Shown here: piece by piece, positions 23,865 to 35,666 of the stretch
How positions within the stretch are numbered: the stretch's first letter is position 1
How the letters are laid out: each line of letters begins with the position of its first letter
Source of the DNA: Moniliophthora roreri
Lineage: Eukaryota > Basidiomycota > Agaricomycetes > Agaricales > Marasmiaceae
Direction: 5' to 3'
NCBI GenBank assembly: GCA_001466705.2
Contig: LATX02000001.1
Location: 1,798,001 to 1,862,000 of the forward strand
DNA length: 64,000 nucleotides
Translations under genes and position numbers: made by a program
The notes under the pieces: model-generated
Databases searched by the model: none
What the model saw: the letters and a program-made list of their open reading frames with translations, nothing else
What the model was told of the DNA's origin: nothing

Positions 23865-24086
23865 TTCTTCAGTCCTTTCATGGTAGTACACGGACCCGGC
23901 TGGTCATAATTCCAGATGCTCGGCAACATGATGATATCTCGATAATCTACCTGACATATAATATGTATGTACTGCACAAGAGCTGCTTTCTATGCTTTCA
24001 GATACGATACGATACAGAGTTTGGTTATAGAAGTATACTTGATGGAAGTAGTAGAGCTGAGTAGTGAAGGAGCGAGAACCAGGAAT

Positions 24087-24934
24087 TTAAGCTTCGGTAC
24101 GTAAGGGGGAAGGCGAAAAGCATGGAGAAGATGGTGTTCCCTCGCCTCCTTCCAGATTTGCTTCAGGGTGCAGAATGGCAGGAGCGGTTGTCTCTCGTCC
24201 ATCAGCGGTTCCGGAACGTGCACCTGCTTGAGGAACCCGATCTATAGCAGCATTTCTGTTCTGGTACCCGGATTTGACGCGGTTGTTCGATACAGACTCC
24301 CTGAAATTATATGAGCTGAAAAGGACTGTTCCAGAAATGAAATAGTACAGACCTGATTTCTGCGATGAGATCATCTATGGAATACCACGCAAGCGAACTA
24401 TATGCTATTCCTCTCCACCAGCCCATCAGGTCTCCAGGTCCAATATAACCGTGGCAATGCAAATGGTCTGTCACTGGAATCTTGTTATCCTTGAAGGGCG
24501 GGTTGATGAATCCGATATGAAATTGATTTTGTGGATCGGTATGAGTTGAATTTGAGATCAGAGATGAGAGAAGTCGTTGTGCAAGGTTTCTAATGTTCAC
24601 AAGCAGCGGAAGGTCGGTTGAAGACTGCACGTAGTTGAGACTTGAGATATGAGCAAGTAGCTATGAGGCGACGTCTTACGAGTGTATAAATGGATGGCAC
24701 ATGTAAGCTATAAATTATTGTCAGAGAAGGATTCTTTTACATATAAACGAGAGAATCGCACTTGATAGCGATTATAATGTGGCCACGAGATGAGACTGGA
24801 TGGGCTTGCTCGACGTAGGCGGTGAGCGTCTCATCTCGCCAAAGGAGCTTATACTCTGTCGAGTCGCCTGCCGATGCTGAAGACACGATTGAACAGAGAG
24901 GACATCCTGGACGAGGTGCGAAAGCTGTAGACAT
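24087..24934 (-). CDS. HIT-domain (histidine triad) protein
   Basis: Nucleotide-binding hydrolase of the HIT superfamily. Four or so exons give about 230 residues. It opens MSTAFAPRPGCPLCSIVSSA, continues with LLWRDETLTAYVEQAHPVSS and GHIIIAIK, and carries the triad as DHLHCHGYIGPGD, followed by a fungal-specific LMGWWRGIAYSSLAWYSIDDLIAEIRESVSNN. The paired Cys at CPLC resemble the zinc-binding N terminus of HIT proteins of the aprataxin/HINT sort. The C-terminal 60 residues are disordered, ending PCFSPSPLRTEA. The frame extends further upstream, but the first ATG is at 24934. The gene is divergent from the TRAX gene, 139 bases away. Confidence 0.82.
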
Positions 24935-25073
24935 AGCTGTAGAGATGGTTGTGCAGTGCAACCAGCCACTGACGATGTATGTACGAGACACTGAGTTATT
25001 CGGTCAATGCGTGTGCAAGTAAATCTCTTTAAACTCTTACCTCACCAATCCAAAGCGATCAAGCCTTTCTGAA
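24935..25073. promoter_or_regulatory. Bidirectional promoter of the HIT and TRAX genes
   Basis: Only 139 bases separate two divergent start codons, so the core promoters must overlap or abut. No clear TATA box is seen on either strand. Confidence 0.5.
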
Positions 25074-26068
25074 ATGGCCCCTGGAGACATCCGAGATACT
25101 TTTGAAAAGTTCAGAGACGAGCTGGATGAGCATAATGACAGAAGAGAGCGTCTTATAAAGGTGCTGGGACAAGTTGACCGTTGGTCACCACTTACCACAA
25201 CTCACAGGCTAGCCGCGATGTCACCAACATATCCAAGAAAACTATCTTCCTTCTTCATCGGATCGTCCAGGAATCTCAAGGCGATGCTTCTTCCTACCAT
25301 GACTCTCGCATTCGAGCGGCGAACCAGGGACGCGATAAACTTCGACAGGTGCAGGAGATATACAATGGGCTGAAGGAAGAACTTGTTGGTGATCAATTTT
25401 GGCGGTATGAAAGGCAAGTATCGCCAGGATTGCAGGAATATATCGAGGCACTGAGCTTTGCTCACTATTTGGAGCACGGAAACCTAATTACACACGCGCA
25501 AGTTCAAGCGACACTGGTGGATGCGGATGGAACACAGGTGGGTGGCGTGGTATGCCGCTCGAGTCTCTCCTGACGTCCTTTCACGCAGTTCTTCCCTTTG
25601 ACGACTTATGATTATCTTCTTGGTGTCTCCGATCTTACTGGTGAACTTATGCGATATGCCATCTCTGGCTTTGGAAGAACAGGAGGACGGTCAAGGGCCA
25701 ACGAAGTCTGTGCGTTTGTTCGTAATTGCAGAGCTGGTTAGCCGAACCCATTACTTCCCGAATTCCTGGACTTATCCATTCCCGAAGACTTTGAACGATT
25801 AACACCATATATACGAGACTTAAACAAAAAGCAAGCTGTCACTTCGCAGTCCCTGGCAAAGATTGAGGACGGTACGCCGCGCTTTTCCTGCTCACATTCC
25901 TGCCATAGTCTTTTCTCAGTTAATTTTACCATTTCTCCAGCTGCATACGCTGTCGCAATTCGCGCTCTCGAATACGAACTATCGCCGGACGAGCTAGACC
26001 GCTTTGTCGCTAACTTTCTCTCCACATACTCGGAGAATGCTGGTGGACATGACCAAGAATCATTGTAG
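25074..26068 (+). CDS. Translin-associated factor X (TRAX) family protein
   Basis: Translin-fold, all-helical protein; with translin, TRAX forms the C3PO endoribonuclease that trims small RNAs and tRNA fragments. Five exons join in phase into about 260 residues: MAPGDIRDTFEKFRDELDEH; ASRDVTNISKKTIFLLHRI; QFWRYERQVSPGLQEYIEALSFAHYLEHG; LLGVSDLTGELMRYAISG; FVRNCRADFERLTPYIRDL (made by splicing at 25735/25790); KKQAVTSQSLAKIEDAAYAVAIRALEYE. GVSDLTGELMR and SLAKIEDAAYA are TRAX-like; the acidic residues in GVSDLTGELMR fit the position of TRAX metal-binding residues. Translin itself is not seen in the window. Translin and TRAX are homologous, so a translin assignment is possible but less likely. 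Confidence 0.85.
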
Positions 26069-26239
26069 CCATAACCGTAATGAATCATTATAATCATTCC
26101 AGACATACATGAAGGGACAACAGTAGAGGATGCAAATACAGTGCTGTACAACAGACAACAATGGCAATCTCGATGACACAAATACACAAAAGGCCCTAAA
26201 TGATCTACACTGCGGAAGCCTCGAGAGTTGGAGGACATT

Positions 26240-28419
26240 TTAGAGAGGATAACGAGCCCTCAAACGACCGCCTTTCGTCCAGTTCAACTCCACCAAACAG
26301 CCATCGCGAATCTGTTTGACGACAGCAACCTCAACCGTCTCACCATCAACATCAAATTGTATTTTCTCAACCTCTCCGAGGTCCATGCCACCGAAGAACG
26401 CCAATTTGTGGTTGCCTTCTGAGCCAAGAAGGTCAACGGTGACTGTCGATGATGGTGAAGCACTGCCTTGCGAAACCGATGACTTCATCGGGGAGGCAGC
26501 CACAACCGGCTCAGTTGCTTCCTCGGGAGCTGAAGGAGTCGATGTGCTTGGAGCGTCGCGCTGTTCCCTGGACAACAACGGCGTTCTCTCGTCAGCGGGA
26601 ACGCTAGCTCTGGTCTCCTCCGCACTGTCAACGCCAACGTTTTCATTACCATCTACCTCGGTAGTCTCCGTCAGTATTCTCTGCCTTGGCTCCGCAGGAG
26701 TGGTACGCCGCCCATAAAAGAAGAACGGAAAAATGCGTCGTAAGAAAATCATGAAAAACACCGAAGTGGCGAAGAAGAAATGTCGCATGCAAGCTACCAA
26801 ATAGTTCGACCTGCGACGAACTCGGTGAGAGTGGTTGTCTTGTAATGAAACAGAAGTCGACGTCGCTGAAGAAGAAGAGGAAATGGAGATCTGATGCGCC
26901 AATTTTGACATAGGGCGAGTCGTCTGAGCCAATTCCGGTAGAGCATGAGGAATCATAGGTGACTCGACTCTGCTCGGGATACCGATATCGGAAATCGAGG
27001 CGCTGGACTCGTTACCGTGTGTTGTACCCAGATCTGTCAAGTTGGAATGCCGTGGTGAAAGGTGCGCGATGGGTCGCAGCTGAGGCGAAGGGGGAGGAGT
27101 AGGAAGAATTTCGTCGGAAACAAGTTGCGAAGCCACAGGTGTATGTTTGGTCAGAATGGATAACTTAATATCATTCGGCCTCGACTGCGGCCTCGAAAAC
27201 GGATAAACGGGTGCCAGTGAGAATTCTCCACCTGATGAAGGAACGGAAATTGAAACATCGTAGGCATCCTGGCCCTCCGGGTCCACGAAGAAGACATCGC
27301 CATTAGAATTAGAGATAGCGAATTGAGGTGACTGTGGTCCGAGATAAGACGCTAGCTCTCCTGGCGAGAAGCGCGCCTGCGAAATAGGAACCTGATCATC
27401 CTGAGTAAGTGGAAAAACGGCAACGTGGACGGGAAGAATCCTCGTCGAAGAGGAGTTCAGGGTCATGATAGCATCAGAATGCTTCCTGCAAACGGATATC
27501 GGAGAACTCGAATGACTTAGAATTCTTTCAAGGAAAGAGCCCGCCGATGGATGGAATGGCTGAAGTATGACTGATCCTGGACCAGACACCTGGACTTCGC
27601 CCAGAGGCGAAAAGGAGAGACTACTATCAGGTGATGATGCGAATGCAAGGATATTTGGGCATAAAAATGCGAAGGTATCGGCACGAGGTACTAAGAATAG
27701 TAGCGATGCGTCTTCGCAAGTAGATCTATACAGAGAACTAGTAAAATGGGGATGAGTAGTTTGTATAAGCGGATTGAAGTAATTGCACACCTGTCTCTGC
27801 CCAAAGCCCAAACTGACCAATTTTTTTGGTCTGCGGATGCTTTCGCAACGGTTACTGTTGTAGTTTTCCGCTCGCTAGAACCGGAATTCCAGACGAAAGA
27901 GTTCTCAGGGCTACCACTGAGATCCCATCCTTGACTCTGCAGGCTCAAGCTGGAGTCACCGTTGGAGGTTGGCTCCAGCCTGAAAACCCCATTGTGACCA
28001 AAGCTTCCGAGCCATTCAATACGAGATTCAGAGGAATGGAAGATACGGTACGTGAACTGGTACTGCCTTCCCTGACCATAGTATGGCACGGCAATCTTGA
28101 TAGATAGACGAACGATGCCCTGGTCTACTTCTCCCTGACTTTCTTGACTCGACGCCAGCATCACTTGCGACTCGTCCGATGCAGACCCTTCAGCATCAAG
28201 TTCGAAATCCATCTCGCCCCATTGGCCTTCGCTCCTCTGATAGCATGGAAAGTCTGACCACACCTGGACTTTTGCATACTTCTGTTCAAGCTGGCGATAC
28301 TCTGCCACGCTCAAGCGAGCAGTTAGCTTGACTTGGAGGAGACCTGTGGGAGAGAGATGCCATGGCGCAACGGGTACTGAAACTTGTTCACCTATGGCAG
28401 GAGAGAAGGTGATGGCCAT
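26240..28419 (-). CDS. Unknown protein with one C-terminal hydrophobic segment
   Basis: Not recognised. Two exons: 28419-27791 and 27737-26240, joined over a 53-nt intron (gtgtgc donor, actag acceptor), give about 708 residues. The first 350 residues look folded and rich in beta-type sequence (MAITFSPAIGEQVSVPVAPW, VRLSIKIAVPYYG, YQFTYRIFHSSESRIEWLG, SVWALGRDRSSLYRSTCEDA). A Ser/Pro-rich stretch follows (QISISSSSSATSTSVSL), then a hydrophobic aromatic run ACMRHFFFATSVFFMIFLRR that could be one membrane span, then a disordered acidic region and a short end module (KLAFFGGMDLGEVEKIQFDV, LVELNWTKGGRLRARYPL). The layout suggests a tail-proximal membrane protein with a large N-terminal domain on one side. 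Highly open frame over 2 kb makes the gene certain, function unknown. Confidence 0.8.
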
Positions 28420-28829
28420 GGTGGGTGGTGAAGGAGTGTGTGTTCAACCTCCGATGGATGATAAAGGTCTCTGGTGGCGCAGAGTAGACCGAGATGGATT
28501 AGAGATGAACAAGGTTGGCACTGCTTGTCCAGGTCTAGGCATTGGGACGGAATGACGTAGTAGATAAAGAGACAAGAATGGAAATATGGCTTGCGGCCTG
28601 CTTGCGGCACACGACAAACACGCAGCCGACTGCCTGCAGGCGCATTGCAGGCTGTTATCGATATATCTTTGGCAGATTAGCGTAACAAAACTGCGAGGCA
28701 GACAAGAACATGTTGCAAGAGATGAGAGAATCAGAAAATTTGTCAAGTTGCCTGCTTCTCGGTAATGTTTTGGGGTGGGCCTAGGTTCTCGGCCATTGTG
28801 TTTCTAGTGGATATGCAGGACTATATGCG

Positions 28830-28868
28830 GGACTAACATGCAGGACTAACATGCAGGACTAACATGCA
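28830..28868. repeat. 13-bp tandem repeat, three exact copies
   Basis: Unit ggactaacatgca repeated exactly three times in 39 bases. Degenerate copies flank it on both sides (atgcaggactatatgcggg on the left, ggactgcag on the right). It lies about 105 bases upstream of the transcription factor start codon. It could be replication slippage or an array of binding sites. Confidence 0.9.
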
Positions 28869-28877
28869 GGACTGCAG

Positions 28878-28898
28878 CCGGACAATGTGGGAACTCCG
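28878..28898. promoter_or_regulatory. CCGG inverted pair, possible Zn2Cys6 binding site
   Basis: Two ccgg tetramers separated by 13 bases, 75 bases upstream of the ATG of a Zn2Cys6 factor. Proteins of this class bind paired CGG triplets, so autoregulation is possible. It is a motif match only. Confidence 0.25.
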
Positions 28899-28972
28899 GT
28901 TTAGAGACGAGTTGTACCCGGCTGGCACTATTGGCCTGCCGCCCCCATCTCCGCGTTGATTTTCAAGGCGCA

Positions 28973-31900
28973 ATGCTCGAGCCAACCGATGTAAACCCTT
29001 CTCCTTCCGATCCGCTCTTGCAACCTCCACCAAAACAAAAAAGGTCTAGTGTCGCCTGTCGTCGCTGTCGTAGACTTCGAGCAAAATGTGTCAAGGAGGA
29101 AGGAGACCGGGGCCTATGTCGAGGTTGCATAGATGCTGGCGTTCCTAACGAGTGCCAATTTTTGCCTCGGGGGATGAGTGCTATTGACAGAGCAGTGAGT
29201 TTTGAGTTTTCTCTTCCTTGACTTCTTTACTCAAGTCCTACTAGCCTCGTCCCTCTCAGAAACGCAAAAGGCAAAGGAGAGACACGTCTCCTGACCGGTA
29301 TGTTGATGAATCGCCCTTGAGGTGTCTGCGCTCAACTGACAGACACATGACAAGTGATTTTCCATTATATGGGCATCCTGGGTAAGTGCAGGCGTTGATG
29401 CTGGTAGTTTGTTTTATAAACCTGATCAAAAATCCAGTCCTTACCCCCCACCTCAACCCATCGTCGACGGTGTCTGCACGTCATGCAATCAACAAGTACC
29501 CGCTCCACAGCCCAACGGAGGTCCCCTACCAAGTCCTGCAGTACCGCATGAGGACCTGTATGTACCGTTTCTCATTTCAAAGTCACTGTGTGGCTGACCA
29601 TATACGGAAGGTTGCCACCACAAGAAGAGCTTATCGAGGGCTGCGAATGGTTTTTCTCCACCTATTTTCAGTTAGGTGTGTAAATCGAATAGCATCCCAC
29701 CTTTCGGGCTTATTCTCATTCTTGTGTCAGGGTTCTTACACAAACCTACATTCATGCATACCCTTCTAAACTCGCGCGAGTCGATCAGCTCTTTCCTACT
29801 CTTATCTATGCTCTCCATTTCTGCGCGTTTTACGCCTACCCTCATCCAAAAATACAAAGGACCTGCAAACGCTGCTCTCGTATTCGCCAAACGTGCTCAA
29901 CAACTAGCAGGAGAAGAGATTCTAGGTGCTGCAACGCTGGAGCGCGCTCAAGGATTCTTCCTGTGTAGCATCTGGAGCTGGGGTAGTGGCTATAGAGACC
30001 GTAGCTGGGTACGTCAGCATCAACTTCTCGCAAATGAATTCCTGCTGAATGGTCCGAGTAGATCTTTTTGGGCATAGCTGCTCGCAGTAAGTGGCCCTAT
30101 AACATCACATGAGAGCATGTTCATCGAAAAGCCACTATCTTCTACATAGTGGTTTCTATACTTAAAATATCGCAAGAGGAGAGTTACAATTTGCCAGCTC
30201 AACCCCAAGTCGAGGATGTCATCCGCGCCGAAGTGTCTCGGAGGACGTGGTGGGTCATCTTCAGTGCGTTGCGCTCCACCACTCTGCCCTTTGAAGCATC
30301 TACTAATATGTACAGTGAGCGACAATTTGCTCAGTTCGGGCTGTGGACGTCCAATTTCGTTCGACCTCGATAAAGTCACTATTCCACTGCCTTTGGACGA
30401 GGATCACTTCTATTTCGGCCAGCAAGGACCGGCGACCGTGCTTCCTGGAACCAAAGCCAAGCCACAACCAAAAGCACTCCATATCGATCCTCAACTGCAA
30501 GGTAACGGTTCTGGATATCAATCCGGAGATGATCATGTATTCGGTTCCGGAATTGGGGAACGTTCTTTGTACGGGAACCTCATTACGATTGCCGACATTT
30601 GGGCAAGAGTGGCAAGGAGTGCTATGCAGAGAACGAAAGATACCTTAGGATCTAATCGAAGTGCTCCGACTTTCCATGTGTCGAATATTGCACCGTGGCT
30701 TCCTGAGAGCGATTTCTCCAAGTTTGTCAAGGAGTTGCATGATTGGGAAAAGACACTTGGCCCAAGGCAGTCTTGGAGTCAGAGCAATTTGCTCGCGTAC
30801 CAACAAAAGAGTCTTGATATGGTACGAGGGCTCTGCACACTCACACTAATTATTAATCGTTTGTTCAGGGTTTTCGCGGTATCTTTCTTATCATGCATCT
30901 CGCACATATTGTCCTGCGCCGGTCGTATCTTCCAATGCTAGCACGCGACGTTCAAAAAAGTCAGACTCGGGCGGCTTCTCCTAATCAACCCTACCACGGT
31001 GGATCCAACGCCAACCAACAGTCACCAACAGGTTCCAGACACGAGTACAACTATTCCGAAGTCCAGACCCCTCCGCGTTTCTGGGAGACGATGGTGCATG
31101 AGATGTTCTCACATGCGTTGAAGGCGATTGATTTGGTGGAAAGTTGGATACCTACACGGCCGTTTTCGAGAGGGTGTACTCCAATGATGGTAGGGGTAAC
31201 TTGTTCGTTGGCAATACTGACTTACCAATATGCCTTCGTACTAGGGTTTCACCTTGTTCATGGCCGGTTCGGTTCTCTGTTACCTGCGGAGATGGAAATG
31301 GCGTACGTACCCTTATCAATTGATCTAAAGCTATACTTATTGCCCACCTAGTTTGCCCTTCTCTTTATGACTATACCGAGCCTTCCGTTCAAAAGGCTCT
31401 GGCCATGATCGCGGACATTGGCATCGCATGGCCTGCCATGGGCACACGCTGGCATTCAGCTCTGTCACAAGTAGCTGCAGAGTCGTCGGAGTCCGGCGAA
31501 TTTGACCAGAAATCATCCCGAGAACGGGGTGTCGAAGGGCTTGGCCGGGCAGCGGAGGAAGACCTGGGTATCGACGATCGGGAAGGCATGTATCGACACA
31601 AGGATATAGACAACTACGATGAGGACGATGATCAAAGCGAGGTTTATTCATTCTGTTATACAAATTCTGAAAGCATTGCTAATTGATTTGCAGCATTCGG
31701 GACAATCGCCTCGGGGGGAAGCTCATCGTTCTCACTCTGTCTCGTCAAATCGCCATTCTGAGGCTCCAGCCACCGGCCAATCTCATTCTCGACAAGGCCC
31801 GAGTTCGGTACCCATTCCTCGGCCGCATGACACGCACATGCTCTACTCCCTTGCCACAGCTGCCAGCATGGATCACAAAGCGAGCACTACCCCCAATGGC

Positions 31901-32119
31901 ACGTCCACGGTGCCCAGTGGGCACAGACACTCGCTCCCACACGCAGGTATACAACCAGAGATGATGCCTCCCAGCGTTTTCTCTTCATACATGCCATCGC
32001 AGGGCGGAGGGGTACTTCCCCCAGTAGATTGGCAACATTTCCAAACGGACCTCAACTTGATGTTACAGGATGATTTGGGTACACATTTAGAATACGGTGG
32101 TGACGGTTGGGCTTTCTGA
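28973..32119 (+). CDS. Zn(II)2Cys6 fungal transcription factor
   Basis: Fungal-specific regulator with an N-terminal binuclear zinc cluster: SSVACRRCRRLRAKC, nine residues, CRGC, eight residues, C, followed by a basic linker. After a Pro-rich segment comes a CTSC pair and the start of the middle homology region (EWFFSTYFQLGFLHKPTFMH, LLLSMLSISARFTP, KRAQQLAGEEILGAATLERA, SIWSWGSGYRDRSW). Then DVIRAEVSRRTWWVIF, DLDKVTIPLPLDEDHF, NLITIADIWARVARSAM, PWLPESDFSKFVKELHDWEK and a disordered C terminus with LPPVDWQHFQTDLNLMLQDD. About nine exons and around 850 residues; several internal exon borders are approximate. The target pathway cannot be read from the sequence; neighbours are unrelated housekeeping genes rather than a cluster. 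Confidence 0.87.
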
Positions 32120-32385
32120 TGATACGTATGATATGCACAATACTTTCTGGGATTCTCCTCTTCATTGTTTATTCTCATGAACTTTTGTCTTCATTATATT
32201 GAGGGTTGTAAAGCGGCTATCATACTGTATTTTGTCTGTAAATATGGCTGTATTTCTGATACTTCTGGAATGTTTGTTCGACAAGGTGTAGTATTGGTAT
32301 TGGACTCATTTCGCTTACATTATACAACCCAGTGTGTTCACACTATATTACAAGATACCTCAGAACACTGTCCCATATCCGAATC

Positions 32386-33942
32386 TCAAGTCCCAAACGA
32401 GATAGAGAATCTCGTCTCCCATCGTGATCTCGTGTGAAGTCGCCCAGCAACACCGTCTATAATATCCGGGTCCATATCATATTCGCCTTGAGAATGTTTT
32501 GCAACTGGTCGATGATATGTCATCGCCTTTGTGCGCATTGCAGCTACCCGCTTCCAGTTCCTAAAATATGTAAGATCGGAAATGTGAATGCGAAAACTAG
32601 TGAATGACTTACTGTTGCCTTGTATTCCATTCCACCCACTTTGTGCCTCCGGGAGCCCATGCTGGGTCAACGGACGCCAGATTCACAACATACTTCTGAA
32701 TGATATTATCCACAAGAATATTGGGAAGCATGGGCTTGTACAAATCACATTTTGTTCGACAGACGGGGCATGTTGATTTCCTCTATAAGGCCTCGAGGGT
32801 AAGCTAACTCTTGGATCGACGACGTTCTGGACACGTACATTCTTCACAGCCCATTCAAATCCACAGTCACCGCAAAGTGAATGACCACATGGGTTGAAAA
32901 CGTGTGCGCCTACTCTGTGAAGTAATGAGAACGTGGAATGGATCGAAAACTCCGAGTGACTCACATAAAATCACAACATCTGAATGAAAAGTAGGAACAT
33001 TGAGTCAATACAAGGAAAAGGCTTGGCCATAGTTAGAGGAAGAACATACACAGGGCAGTTCACTTCATCTTCATAATCCGCCAAAATACTCTTAATGAGA
33101 CTGTCATCTGTTTCCATCTTTGACTTTCCCTTCTTCTTCGGTGAGAATCCATCACGTTCAGCGGATGAACGACGGCGTTTCGATATTCCTCGAGGTGTGT
33201 TTAATGTGTAGGACATTGAGTTTGAGATGTCGGATTCTAGTAAGTCTGGATTCAGCAGGGGATGGGCCGGAGAATGTTGACCGGTTCTGTCTCTAGAAAT
33301 GTGCGTTGTGTTCTGTGTTCGTGTGGGTGAATTATAACCAGTTGCTGACTGTGCAGGACGTAAGGTAATTACGACGGCGTCCAGCTGTTCAAAGAACGAT
33401 TCATCTAGATCCGAGCTGTCGTCACCAAAGTAACTAGTACTGCTTGCGCGTCTGAGATTAAAAGGAACCGGTGGTAGGGTAGAGGGTCCTGCTTCCGGTG
33501 TTGTTTCATCTCGCGCTTCCAAATCTTCTCCTCCCATCTGTCTTCTACTATAAGTCTCCAAGGGATCTCCATATGAAGACGAGGAAGATCCGGGTGATGA
33601 ATGTGAATTTTCTAAAGACCTCGAAAGAGGTGCCCTCGTCCTCGTCCTCGAACCTCCCTCTTCGCCCATGTCGTCATTCCCATTCCCATTCCCTGGCACC
33701 GTCGAATTGGGCATTTCCGCATCCGAATCCGATGAGTGATTTAAAAGCCATGATATTGATGCGGGTATAGAACTAGTTGCTGTATACGTAGATGCAGAGG
33801 GTGTAATAGTGTTTGTTGGAAGTGGAAAGCTAGCTTGTGCCTGTGTTTGCATTGTATCCCATTCATTTTCTGCGATTGCTCCATAGTCGATGTAGTCCTC
33901 TACTTGGTCGAATTCGTCATCTTGTGGTCGGGATAGAGGCAT
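32386..33942 (-). CDS. RING-finger E3 ubiquitin ligase-like protein
   Basis: The N-terminal 300 residues are acidic and disordered (start MPLSRPQDDEFDQVEDYIDY; Ser runs; a basic stretch GISKRRRSS and FSPKKKGKSK that may be a nuclear signal). The RING finger is made by joining four short exons: NCPVCCDFIVGAHVFNPCGH, SLCGDCGFEWAVKN, RKSTCPVCRTKC, giving the Cys/His order C-x2-C-x10-C-x-H-x3-C-x2-C ... C-x2-C. After it comes KPMLPNILVDNIIQKYV, the kind of helix seen behind RING fingers of CHFR- and TRAF-like ligases. A last exon holds WKRVAAMRTKAM. About 480 residues. The open frame extends upstream but ATG 33942 is the first good start. Substrates unknown. Confidence 0.8.
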
Positions 33943-34121
33943 AATGAGTGGGTAGGAAGGGATGGAATGTTGAAAGAACAAGATGATCACGTCTTCACGT
34001 GCCGCAATGCGAACACCTCGTCCCGGATAAACCAAAAAAAAAAAAAAAATTCCAATTACAGAACAAGGACGTGTACAACAATAAAAGTATGAGATAGAGC
34101 TACAAAGCATCCAGGAAACAA

Positions 34122-35666
34122 CTACGATGACCCTGTCGATGTACGGCCTGTGTCACCCCTTCCTCGCCTACGGTTTCCTCCACGATACGGCCTGCCTCCT
34201 CTATGGGGAACATTTGAGTTGGGTGCTGCCATTTGTAGCCTTCCAGCTAGCTGCAGCCTCCCCAGAGTAGGTCCCGTTCGTGCAGGAGGGCCAGCAACTT
34301 CTCCAGTACCACCACCATTGTCAGCCCGTTCACGTTCCCGCTTTGCAGCATGTTCAGCCTTCTTGGCCTCTTTCTTTGCCTTGTTCTTACTCATCTCCTT
34401 CTCGTCTTTATCTCCATCTTCCTCCTTTTCCTTCTTTGGCTTCGCTGGGGGATGCGCAGGCTCGTATTCTGGATTCTCTATTGCCCATAAGACTAGCCCT
34501 TCAGTCGCGGACCGAGGATCGCCTATACCTCGGAGGTAAAGGTCCGTCTCTTGCAATGTAAAGATCCTTGGCGTCGACTCGGGAGATATAGCAAGGATAT
34601 CTCTCATTTCGGGTTTGTAAGGGCGATACAGCTGCCCGGCAATACAGTCGAATGAGAAGAATGTCCGCTTGGGCATTTTTTCGGCAGGTATGAGACGGAG
34701 AAGATCCAGGAGGTCGTTGTAGATTATGTAGCTTGCGTGAGCATCTTTGGCTGCATCTGTGTAGAGAGGCATACTCGAGCTGAACGGGTAAAAAAAAAAA
34801 AAAAGGCACGATAGACTCACAGTCGATCTGAGAGGGAGACAGGGGATACCGTTCCCAATTGCTACGGGTGATCTTTCCCTTGTCAAGCTCTACGTCATGG
34901 AAGATACGCATGAATCGAGCTAGACCAATAGGATCCCTGTAGCGTCCTCTGAAGAGTCGGAGTGCATATGGGTCGTAAGGTTCGGGTTGAGCTTCCAAAG
35001 TCAAAGTTGTATCTGCTGGTTGAGGCTCTGACTCTTTTTGTGGCGTAACCGTCGTCTGACTCAATTGCTGGTCGTGTGACACCATGACGGATCTAGTTGA
35101 CTGTGCAGGCGAAGCATCGGTTTTTACAGCTGGAGGAGCAGGAGGGATTTGCAGCTCTCCAACATTGGCATATCTTCCGAGACGTTCTGCAAAGAGTGTG
35201 GAGTCGATACAACGAGCGAGTAGTGACAAGTCAACACAGGACACTACAGATACTCCCCAATCCTTGTGTAGCTTTTTTACATCGCCTGGATGAAGGTCAA
35301 CAGTGCATTCGAATGTCATACGTCACACGACGCACCTTGGATACCGACTCCAGTTTTGAGTATGTACGGGTTTTCGAGTATGTATCTTAATCTCTCAGGA
35401 AACGCTAATGATGATGATGATCAGTGGTATTCATGGCGGAACAGAAAGCTTGGTCCACCTTTTATTTGTGAGAGATGAAAAAGATAGGCGGTGGCCTTGG
35501 ATGCTAACTGAAGTAGAGAGACGGGGTTTTCTGGTGCACCCTTGACATAGGTAGGCTTCCACTCGAGATCAAGGCCTAATTGAGATGGAATATTGCCTTG
35601 AAGAAGGAGCTGGTTGATAACCTGATTTGCCTGTTGCAAGGTGGTGATGTATTCGGTTACAGGCAT
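34122..35666 (-). CDS. WRN-type DEDDy 3'-5' exonuclease with RG-rich tail
   Basis: Exonuclease-domain protein of the DnaQ/WRN superfamily. Four exons join in phase: MPVTEYITTLQQANQVINQL; LGLDLEWKPTYVKGAPENPV with the first Asp and Glu; FPERLRYILENPYILKTGVG; QGDVKKLHKDWGVSV with the second acidic motif; a linker of about 90 residues rich in Gln, Pro and Thr; RFMRIFHDVELDKGKITRSN; then QIDYAAKDAHASYIIYNDLL with the Tyr-x3-Asp of motif III, made by splicing over a T-rich intron (34750-34825). All catalytic residues are present. The C-terminal third is unusual: a Lys/Glu-rich helix (KNKAKKEAKKAEHAAKRERE) and then an RG/RGG-rich basic end (HRGGRPYRGGNRRRGRGDTG), which suggests RNA or G-rich nucleic acid binding. 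About 420 residues. Confidence 0.85.

Larger units (their letters stand above)
28420..28972. other. Divergent promoter region with tandem repeats
   Basis: Separates the unknown minus-strand gene from the Zn2Cys6 regulator. It contains a 13-base tandem repeat (28830-28868) and an inverted CCGG pair (28878-28898), both just upstream of the regulator. The left half holds tgcagg/gcctgc strings around 28590-28650. Confidence 0.5.

Noticed and set aside
34029..34050. Poly-A run and the one at 54599 as signs of retroposed sequence
   Set aside because: No target-site duplications or intronless gene copies adjoin them; simple homopolymers are common here.
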